Below are positions 1 through 5,032 of a stretch of DNA of 21,464 nucleotides, one piece after another (position 1 is the stretch's first letter; each line of letters begins with the position of its first letter). This stretch comes from a virus, in the IMG/VR virus record IMGVR_UViG_3300025132_000369, positions 1 through 21,464 of that record. One strand, given 5' to 3'. The position numbers and the translations under genes were made by a program. Under the pieces are notes generated by a model. It searched no databases, was not told where the DNA came from, and saw only the letters and a program-made list of their open reading frames with translations.

Positions 1-1
1 C

Positions 2-142
2 CAAGTAACACCTACTATCTTCGGTGTCGAGGACTTCGTTCCTCGTAAGGGTGTCATGACCCGTTATGCCAAGAAGATGGTTCGTCCTGACATGTACGGT
101 CTTGTTATCGTTCGTGGATTACTTGGTGAGTCCGGTTCCTAG
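2..142 (+). CDS. Major capsid protein, C-terminal end (partial; start lies outside window)
   Basis: The frame is open from the window edge to TAG at 140-142 and encodes the last 46 residues of a longer protein. The motif GVMTRY followed by YGLVIVRGLLG resembles the C-terminal beta strands of T4-type gp23 capsid proteins, where an RYG-type motif precedes a final hydrophobic strand; this is a resemblance recalled from the family, not an alignment. Codon choice is strongly biased: all four Arg codons are CGT, all three Lys codons are AAG, and Gly is almost always GGT. Downstream genes prefer AGA and AAA. Such bias fits the most abundant virion protein. Its place just before decoration-like proteins and the neck genes supports the call. 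Another abundant head protein remains possible. Confidence 0.6.
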   Translation, partial: QVTPTIFGVEDFVPRKGVMTRYAKKMVRPDMYGLVIVRGLLGESGS

Positions 143-166
143 AAATTAATTTAGGAATTATAAGAG

Positions 167-202
167 CCCTCGATGATTTATTCATCGGGGGTTTTCTTTT
201 TT
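167..202 (+). terminator. Intrinsic terminator after the capsid gene
   Basis: A 10-bp stem (CCCTCGATGA at 167-176 with TCATCGGGGG at 182-191, one G-U pair) closes a 5-nt loop and is followed by TTTTCTTTTTT at 192-202. This is the strongest hairpin in the window and sits 24 nt after the capsid stop codon. Confidence 0.92.
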
Positions 203-207
203 AAACT

Positions 208-215
208 ACTATTTA
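208..215 (+). promoter_or_regulatory. Candidate phage late promoter box ACTATTTA, copy 1
   Basis: ACTATTTA, followed by CTATTGAT, lies just after the capsid terminator and 45 nt before the ATG at 261. The same octamer recurs upstream of six other starts here. It could be the -10-like element of a phage-specific late promoter, comparable in role to the T4 late box TATAAATA. Confidence 0.55.
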
Positions 216-260
216 CTATTGATTGTGAATGTCACAAAAACATTTTAGGAGATATAAAAT

Positions 261-734
261 ATGTCAAAAGTTGCAAGAAGTGCAAGAGTTGCTAGCCGCC
301 AACGGCCAGAGATCATCACAGCTAGTAAAACTATTCAAGCTGCTGAAACAGGTGAGCTTTTCCTGATTAATTATAATACTGGAGCAGAAATTACTCTAAC
401 TCTTCCACCAGTACAAGACGGAGCATACTTCAGATTTCAATTTATGCAAGCTTTGAGTGTTACAGATGGTTCTGTCAAAATTACCTCTGCTGATGGTGCT
501 GGTACTATGAAAGGTACAATGTGGAACATTGTTTATGCTGGATCAAGTGCTAATACACCTTGTTCAACAAACAAAGATAGTTCTTCTACATCAATTCATT
601 TTAGCGGTAGTGGAAACACTGATACTAAAACGACACATGTTGGTTCTTATGTTGATATCTTTTGCGACGGAACGAATTGGCACGCTTCTGGTGTGTGTAT
701 AGCAGGTCATTTATCTCAATCATTGTTCATATAG
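261..734 (+). CDS. Putative capsid decoration protein, paralog 1 of 3
   Basis: A 157-aa protein starting at an ATG preceded by TAGGAGA. It shares a scaffold with the next two genes: a basic N-terminal arm ARSARVASRQRPE (residues 5-17), KTI..AETGEL.. (23-34), ITLTLPP (44-50), GAYFRFQF (54-61), a KGT strand (84-86), and a C-terminal block HVGSYVDIFCDGTNW (126-140) with SGV (143-145). The alternating hydrophobic and polar pattern suggests an all-beta fold. No catalytic motif, signal peptide or membrane segment is seen. Small beta proteins of this style often lie beside capsid genes in marine phages, so a decoration or head-fibre role is inferred from position and style. The gene is a single unit flanked by its own promoter box and terminator, implying high expression. 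Confidence 0.6.
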   Translation: MSKVARSARVASRQRPEIITASKTIQAAETGELFLINYNTGAEITLTLPPVQDGAYFRFQFMQALSVTDGSVKITSADGAGTMKGTMWNIVYAGSSANTPCSTNKDSSSTSIHFSGSGNTDTKTTHVGSYVDIFCDGTNWHASGVCIAGHLSQSLFI

Positions 735-757
735 ACAGTAAATTTTTATTGTATTTG

Positions 758-790
758 AAAGCCCGTCTTATGATGGGTTTTTTCTTTTTT
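758..790 (+). terminator. Intrinsic terminator after decoration paralog 1
   Basis: A 6-bp core stem (CCCGTC 762-767 with GATGGG 772-777) closes a TTAT loop. It can extend through the flanking G and A residues with the T-rich side, and TTTTTTCTTTTTT (778-790) follows. Its sequence is almost the same as the terminator at 1328-1360, with compensating stem changes. Confidence 0.9.
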
Positions 791-795
791 AATCT

Positions 796-803
796 ACTAT
801 TTA
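796..803 (+). promoter_or_regulatory. Candidate late promoter box ACTATTTA, copy 2
   Basis: ACTATTTA followed by TTATTGATCGCAT, directly after the preceding terminator and 45 nt before the ATG at 849. This is the same spacing as in the first and third decoration units. Confidence 0.55.
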
Positions 804-848
804 TTATTGATCGCATTTATCGAATGTATATTTTAGGAGATATCAAAC

Positions 849-1304
849 ATGTCAAGAGTTGCAAGAAGTGCAAGAGTCGCAAGCCGACAAAGACCAGAGA
901 GCATCACCGCCGCTAAAACAATCGCGGCAGCAGAAACCGGTGAGCTTTACTTTCTCAATTACAATACAGGGGCTACTATCACTATAACATTGCCCCCTAT
1001 TCAAGAAGGAGCATACTTTAGATTTCAAATTCAGACTGCTCTCGCCGCATCCAGTGCACAAATAGATATTTCTGCTGGTACTGATGTAATTAAAGGGACA
1101 CTCGTAGTTCTAGATTATCATGCTACCAACAATGTTGATATCGCAACAAATAAAGATGATGGCACTGATACAAAAATATCTTTAATCGGTAATGGGAACA
1201 CCATGCATGTTGGGTCCTATGTTGACCTTTATTGCGATGGTACTTCTTGGCAAGCCAGTGGTGTTATCATTGCTGATGCAAAAACCCAAGCTGTGTTTGC
1301 ATAG
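849..1304 (+). CDS. Putative capsid decoration protein, paralog 2 of 3
   Basis: A 151-aa paralog of the preceding gene, with TTTTAGGAGA just upstream of its ATG. The N-terminal arm (residues 5-17) is identical in protein sequence to that of paralog 1. TITLPP (45-50), EGAYFRFQI (53-61), IKGT (81-84), ATNKDDG (99-105) and HVGSYVDLYCDGTSWQASGV (120-139) match the shared scaffold. The middle (about 62-118) is much more divergent than the ends, as expected for surface loops under different selection. Single-cysteine composition and lack of hydrophobic segments argue for a soluble virion protein. Head decoration is inferred from neighbourhood; no enzyme motif is visible. It forms its own promoter-gene-terminator unit. 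Confidence 0.6.
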   Translation: MSRVARSARVASRQRPESITAAKTIAAAETGELYFLNYNTGATITITLPPIQEGAYFRFQIQTALAASSAQIDISAGTDVIKGTLVVLDYHATNNVDIATNKDDGTDTKISLIGNGNTMHVGSYVDLYCDGTSWQASGVIIADAKTQAVFA

Positions 1305-1327
1305 ATAATATAATTCACTATGATTTG

Positions 1328-1360
1328 AAAGCCCACCTTATGGTGGGTTTTTTCTTTTTT
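1328..1360 (+). terminator. Intrinsic terminator after decoration paralog 2
   Basis: A perfect 6-bp stem CCCACC (1332-1337) with GGTGGG (1342-1347) closes a TTAT loop, followed by TTTTTTCTTTTTT (1348-1360). It is a near copy of the previous terminator with covarying stem bases. Confidence 0.92.
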
Positions 1361-1365
1361 AATCT

Positions 1366-1373
1366 ACTATTTA
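1366..1373 (+). promoter_or_regulatory. Candidate late promoter box ACTATTTA, copy 3
   Basis: ACTATTTACTATTGATCGCAT begins five bases after the terminator T-tract and ends its octamer 45 nt before the ATG at 1419. Together with copy 2 it is part of a duplicated terminator-plus-promoter segment. Confidence 0.55.
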
Positions 1374-1418
1374 CTATTGATCGCATAGAGCAGATATTTT
1401 TTTTAGGAGATATATAAT

Positions 1419-1901
1419 ATGTCAAAGAGTGCAAGAAGTGCAAGAGTTGCAAGCCGCCAACGACCAGAGACACTAGGTTCTGGAACAAACCAGCCTACAA
1501 ATAAAACAATCGCAGATGCCGAAAGTGGCGAGATTTTTTTAATTAACCACAATAGTGCTCACACTTTAGAGATTGTTCTTCCCGAAGCTAAAGAGGGAGC
1601 TTATTTCAGATTTCAATTTATTACATTAATGGATAATAACAGTGCAAAGGTTGAAATTCAAAAACCTTCAACAATGGCTGCTGGAACACTCAAAGGCACT
1701 ATTGCTAATGTTGTGTATGCTGGTAGTTTCGCAGACACCACTTGTTCATCAAGAAAAGATGCTGGATCTGCAACACAGGTTGATATAGTTGATGATGTAC
1801 ATGTCGGCTCCTATGTTGAGTGCTACTCAGATGGAACAAACTGGCAGTTTAGTGGTGTTGTTATTGGCAGTGCCCTTGGAACAGCCACATTTGACGCATA
1901 A
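1419..1901 (+). CDS. Putative capsid decoration protein, paralog 3 of 3
   Basis: A 160-aa paralog with ATG preceded by TTTTAGGAGA. The arm ARSARVASRQRPE (5-17) is kept. It is followed by a short insertion, TLGSGTNQPTN (18-28), absent from the other two, then KTIADAESGEIFLIN (29-43), EGAYFRFQF (59-67), LKGTIANVVYAGS (91-103) and VHVGSYVECYSDGTNW (127-142). The cysteine in the C-terminal block sits in a different place relative to DGT than in paralogs 1 and 2. It is the most diverged of the three but clearly the same family. It may contribute a distinct decoration subunit or simply be an older duplicate. Function is inferred from position near the capsid gene. Confidence 0.6.
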   Translation: MSKSARSARVASRQRPETLGSGTNQPTNKTIADAESGEIFLINHNSAHTLEIVLPEAKEGAYFRFQFITLMDNNSAKVEIQKPSTMAAGTLKGTIANVVYAGSFADTTCSSRKDAGSATQVDIVDDVHVGSYVECYSDGTNWQFSGVVIGSALGTATFDA

Positions 1902-1928
1902 TATATAACTTTTCCACTTATTAAGACT

Positions 1929-1953
1929 AAGCTCACTTCGGTGGGCTTTTTCT
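1929..1953 (+). terminator. Intrinsic terminator after decoration paralog 3
   Basis: Stem GCTCAC (1931-1936) with GTGGGC (1941-1946), one U-G pair, closed by a stable C(UUCG)G tetraloop and followed by TTTTTCT. This hairpin differs in sequence from the two preceding terminators. Confidence 0.88.
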
Positions 1954-1990
1954 GTTAAAGACTAATTATTTTATATTTAAGGAGAATATT

Positions 1991-2326
1991 ATGGGTAGAA
2001 GATCCAAAAGAAAAAAGTTAATTCTTAGAAAAGTAAAAGCTGGAGAACAAGTCCCAGATCAAGACCTTATTAGAAATGGCCTTGGTAGAATTGTAGAGGA
2101 AAACTCCGTAAGAATTCAAAAATTAAAAGAAGCACAAGAAGCAGAAGCCAAAGCAGCCAAACTTAAAGCTGAAGCAGAAGCTGCCGAACTCAGAGCCAAA
2201 GAAGAAGCAAAAAAAGAAGCCGAACTGAAAGCAAAGAAAGAAGCCGAAGCAAAAGCAAAAAAAGCAACCCCAGCTAAAAAAGCTCCTCGTAAGAGAGCAC
2301 CAAAGACAACTAGAAAGAAGAGTTAG
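1991..2326 (+). CDS. Lys/Ala/Glu-rich basic protein of unknown function, histone-tail-like C-terminus
   Basis: A 111-aa protein with ATG preceded by AAGGAG (1979-1984). The start is strongly basic (MGRRSKRKKLILRKVK). Residues about 45-92 form a Glu/Ala/Lys repeat expected to be one long charged helix or coiled coil. The last 20 residues (KKATPAKKAPRKRAPKTTRK) resemble the Lys/Ala/Pro tails of histone H1 and bacterial H1-like proteins. This low-complexity composition makes homology unreliable. It lies between decoration and neck genes, so a DNA-contacting or capsid-interior protein is possible, as is a scaffold-like or tail-tip coil. No ACTATTTA box precedes it, only an AT-rich leader, and the terminator at 1929 separates it from the previous gene. 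Confidence 0.7.
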   Translation: MGRRSKRKKLILRKVKAGEQVPDQDLIRNGLGRIVEENSVRIQKLKEAQEAEAKAAKLKAEAEAAELRAKEEAKKEAELKAKKEAEAKAKKATPAKKAPRKRAPKTTRKKS

Positions 2327-2345
2327 AAGCTTTCCCATTCTGGAA

Positions 2346-2353
2346 ACTATTTA
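2346..2353 (+). promoter_or_regulatory. Candidate late promoter box ACTATTTA, copy 4
   Basis: ACTATTTAATCTTGAT lies 22 nt before the ATG at 2376, between the basic protein gene and the neck genes. The TTGAT downstream of the octamer is shared with copies 1-3. Confidence 0.45.
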
Positions 2354-2375
2354 ATCTTGATTGGGGGATTTATGT

Positions 2376-3650
2376 ATGGCAATACCAACTTTAACACCAG
2401 CTTCTACTAAGAGCGCTATAGTATTACCGGAGTCAGTGGCCTTTACAGGTTTGGCTCCTCAAAGCACTGATGTGGCCGCTGCTTGTCCTATTGGTTTTTA
2501 TACGGCATCCGCTGGCTTTATATCCGGCGCAGTCGCCCAAGTTGCCTATACTTATAAGAAATTAGGTGGAGATGTATTAGATATAGAAATGCCATCAGGA
2601 AGTGTTTATGCGAACTATGAAGAGGCAGTTCTTGAGTATTCATACTTAGTCAATCTACATCAATCTAAAAACACTCTAGGATCAATGCTAGGGGCCCAAA
2701 CTGCAAGTTTCGATCATCGAGGCGATGTTACTGCTGGTCCAGAAGATGTAGCCCTTAAATACCCTAGATTCTCCTTTGAAACAGCATTTCGCATTGCAGA
2801 TTCTTATTCCACTGAAGCGGTTGTTGGTGGTAGGCAGACAATTTATTCTGGCTCTATAACGACAGTAACAGATAAACAAGATTATGATTTGCAAACCATT
2901 GTATCTGAATCAGCCGCCACAGACTCAAATGTACCATATTATAACAAAGTTGGCAGCAGAAGAATTAAAATTCATCAGGTCTATTATGTAACACCACGTC
3001 AAATGTGGAGATTTTATGGATATTATGGTGGCTTGAATGTGGTCGGTGATTTTCAGAATTACGGTCAATATGCTGATGATTCAAGTTTTCAAGTTATCCC
3101 AGTTTGGCAAAATAAATTACAAGCCATTCAGTACGAAGATCATTTATATACCAGAACATCTCATTATTCTTATGAAATTATCAACAACCAATTGAGAATA
3201 TACCCAACACCAGATGATGTTTCACCAATAAAGTTTTGGTTTAGATTTTCTATTGATGATGAAAAAGAACCATGGGAAGACAATATAGAATCAGGCCAAA
3301 ATGGAATTAATAATATGAATACACTTCCATTTGAGAACCTTCCTTATGAAAACATCAACTCAATCGGTAAGCAGTGGATCCGCAGATTTGCTCTTGCTTT
3401 ATCCAAGGAGACATTAGGACAAATTAGAGGAAAATTTGGAGGGTCTATACCCATTCCCGGTGACAATATTAACTTAAATGCTTCAGAATTACTATCACAA
3501 GCAAAAGAAGAACAAAATACCTTAAGAGAAGAGCTTAAAACACAATTGGATGAAATGACTTATCCAAAACTTCTTGCTACCGATGCAGAGATGACTGACA
3601 ATGCACAAAATATTGTAGCAAAAACACCTTTGAAAATTTTTGTAGGATAA
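2376..3650 (+). CDS. Neck protein, T4 gp13-like
   Basis: A 424-aa protein. An in-frame TTG at 2361 would add five residues, but the ATG at 2376 has GGGGGA 8 nt upstream and gives a natural start, MAIPTLTP. The C-terminal part is the most telling: IGKQWIRRFALALSKETLGQIRG (from residue 330), then a GGSIPIPGDNINLN loop, then a charged helix ending near EMTYPKLL. This arrangement is what I recall for gp13-type head-completion proteins of T4-like phages. The N-terminal 300 residues are aromatic-rich and not recognised; T4 gp13 is 309 aa, so this version is longer. It would sit at the head-tail junction. Its place directly before gp14-like and gp15-like genes, in T4 order 13-14-15, supports the call. 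Confidence 0.6.
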   Translation: MAIPTLTPASTKSAIVLPESVAFTGLAPQSTDVAAACPIGFYTASAGFISGAVAQVAYTYKKLGGDVLDIEMPSGSVYANYEEAVLEYSYLVNLHQSKNTLGSMLGAQTASFDHRGDVTAGPEDVALKYPRFSFETAFRIADSYSTEAVVGGRQTIYSGSITTVTDKQDYDLQTIVSESAATDSNVPYYNKVGSRRIKIHQVYYVTPRQMWRFYGYYGGLNVVGDFQNYGQYADDSSFQVIPVWQNKLQAIQYEDHLYTRTSHYSYEIINNQLRIYPTPDDVSPIKFWFRFSIDDEKEPWEDNIESGQNGINNMNTLPFENLPYENINSIGKQWIRRFALALSKETLGQIRGKFGGSIPIPGDNINLNASELLSQAKEEQNTLREELKTQLDEMTYPKLLATDAEMTDNAQNIVAKTPLKIFVG

Positions 3651-3654
3651 CTAA

Positions 3655-4143
3655 ATGTCTGATAAATGGAAAAAAGCTGCTCAACCTCCTCCTCCGATGT
3701 TTCTTGGAGAAAAAGAAAGAGATTTAGTTAAGCAAGTTAATGATGAAATCATTGAAAGAGTTATTGGACAACAAATTCTTTACTTCCCAATTGACATAGA
3801 TCATACAAATTATCATCCACTTTATGGAGAGGCTATAGAAAAAACATTCTTACCACCAGTTAGAGTATTTGCATTAGTAGAATATGGTGGAGAAGAAACA
3901 AGTTACCTTTCCAATATAGCTGTCGATGAAATGGAGAAAATAACTGTTAAATTTCATAGAAGAAGATTAACAGAAGATCAAGACTTAGAAGTCAAAGTTG
4001 GTGACTTTGTTAGATACGGCGATATTTACTATGAAATCATGAAAAAATCTGAACCCAAGCATTTGTTTGGACAACCAGAGCATGAATTTGAAACAATAGC
4101 AGAGTGTATAAGAGCAAGAGACGGATTATTCAATGCCAAATAA
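3655..4143 (+). CDS. Neck / head-tail connection protein, T4 gp14-like
   Basis: A 162-aa soluble protein with AGGA (3644-3647) upstream of its ATG, four bases after the previous stop. A helical N-terminus (FLGEKERDLVKQVNDEIIER) leads into QQILYFPIDIDHTNYHPLYGEA (residues about 39-60). It continues as beta-rich sequence with VKVGDFVRYGDIYYEIMK near 112-130. The pattern of helix, then a YYLP-like strand, then 'LYGEA' resembles gp14 neck proteins of T4-like cyanophages, though it is shorter than T4 gp14 (256 aa). The same pattern also suits head-closure proteins generally. The assignment rests largely on being between gp13-like and gp15-like genes. Its last codons overlap the next gene by 11 nt, indicating translational coupling. 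Confidence 0.5.
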   Translation: MSDKWKKAAQPPPPMFLGEKERDLVKQVNDEIIERVIGQQILYFPIDIDHTNYHPLYGEAIEKTFLPPVRVFALVEYGGEETSYLSNIAVDEMEKITVKFHRRRLTEDQDLEVKVGDFVRYGDIYYEIMKKSEPKHLFGQPEHEFETIAECIRARDGLFNAK

Positions 4144-4972
4144 AGTAATAACATTTGACCCTTCTACTATCGAAACAATCGACACTGGTCTTTATAATTG
4201 GGTTGATAAGGATCTTGAACTTCACTCTACAACCAACGAAGGCTATAAGAAAGTTCCAGTTATTTGGCTCGGTGCAGAGAGGGCTTTTCAGATCAAAAAA
4301 GACCAACTGCTGAGAGATAGTGACAACAGATTGAAACTCCCAATAATCGCAGTTAATAGAGTATCAATCACAAAAGACCCATCTTTTAAAGGAATCTTTC
4401 AAGCTCACTATGCAGAAAAGAACGACTACAAAGGCGGCACAGTTACAATCACACGCAGAGTACAACCAGATAAAACTAGAAATTTCGCCAATGCTGACAT
4501 AGCAAGGTTGCTTAAAGATAGTCGCCAAACTGGACCGCAATTAAATAATAAACATAAAACTGTATACCAAGAAATAACAATACCAGTACCCTCTTACATC
4601 ACTGTAATGTACAATATAACGATAAGATCAGAGTATCAGCAACAAATGAACGACTTAGTTGCCCCTTTTATCGCTAAAACGGGAAATATTAATGGCTTTT
4701 TGTTTGAACAAGAGGGTCACCAATATGAGGGCTTTATTCAGCCAGAATTCACAGAAGTAAAAAATGATACTGATATGGGCTCAGACGAGCGAATGTTTGA
4801 AACAAAAGTATCAATAAAGGTTTTAGGATATTTAATTGGTGAGGGTAAAAATCGACAACGACCAAAAGTGACGATTAGAGAGAACTATGTTAAAATTCGG
4901 GTATCTAGGGAGCGAGTTATCACCGGAGACAAGATTCCTTGGAAAGAAAAAGACAACGATTACAGAGAATAG
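4133..4972 (+). CDS. gp15: Tail sheath stabiliser / completion protein, T4 gp15-like
   Basis: A 279-aa protein starting inside the end of the previous gene. Family features visible are VPVIWLGAERAF (residues 41-52), a strand LKLPIIAVNRVSIT (67-80), and the block ITIPVPSYITVMYNITIRSEYQQQ (148-171) followed by MNDLVAPFIAKTGN. T4 gp15 (272 aa) has the equivalent order: a 'VPITYAS.E' strand, 'LPRI', then a 'P.PIKMIYELSIFTRYEDDM' block. T4 gp15 forms the hexameric ring that caps the tail and joins it to the neck. Length, order of motifs and location just upstream of the sheath all agree. The C-terminal 40 residues, rich in Arg and Lys, have no obvious counterpart in T4. There is no terminator after it. 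Confidence 0.78.
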   Translation: MPNKVITFDPSTIETIDTGLYNWVDKDLELHSTTNEGYKKVPVIWLGAERAFQIKKDQLLRDSDNRLKLPIIAVNRVSITKDPSFKGIFQAHYAEKNDYKGGTVTITRRVQPDKTRNFANADIARLLKDSRQTGPQLNNKHKTVYQEITIPVPSYITVMYNITIRSEYQQQMNDLVAPFIAKTGNINGFLFEQEGHQYEGFIQPEFTEVKNDTDMGSDERMFETKVSIKVLGYLIGEGKNRQRPKVTIRENYVKIRVSRERVITGDKIPWKEKDNDYRE

Positions 4973-4991
4973 GATTTTAGGTCAAAACAAT

Positions 4992-4999
4992 ACTATTTA
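4992..4999 (+). promoter_or_regulatory. Candidate late promoter box ACTATTTA, copy 5 (sheath)
   Basis: ACTATTTACTGTGAAT lies in the 60-nt gap before the sheath gene, with the octamer ending 33 nt before the ATG. AAAGGAGAG at 5017-5025 is a strong ribosome site, fitting high sheath expression. Confidence 0.5.
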
Positions 5000-5032
5000 C
5001 TGTGAATATTACATTTAAAGGAGAGTATTTTA

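Noticed and set aside
662-916. Plus-strand frame spanning the end of paralog 1 and the start of paralog 2
   Set aside because: It crosses a strong terminator and a promoter box and overlaps both true genes in another frame.
2123-2338. Minus-strand frame rich in Phe, Cys and Gly opposite the basic protein gene
   Set aside because: It is the mirror of GAA/GCA/AAA repeats; its membrane-like look is an artefact of low-complexity sequence.
2331-2346. Hairpin TTTCC...GGAAA after the basic protein gene
   Set aside because: Only 5 bp, no T-tract, and its 3' arm runs into the ACTATTTA box; not convincing as a terminator.
2361-2375. TTG start for the gp13-like gene
   Set aside because: The G-run that would serve as ribosome site starts at its second base; the ATG at 2376 has proper spacing.
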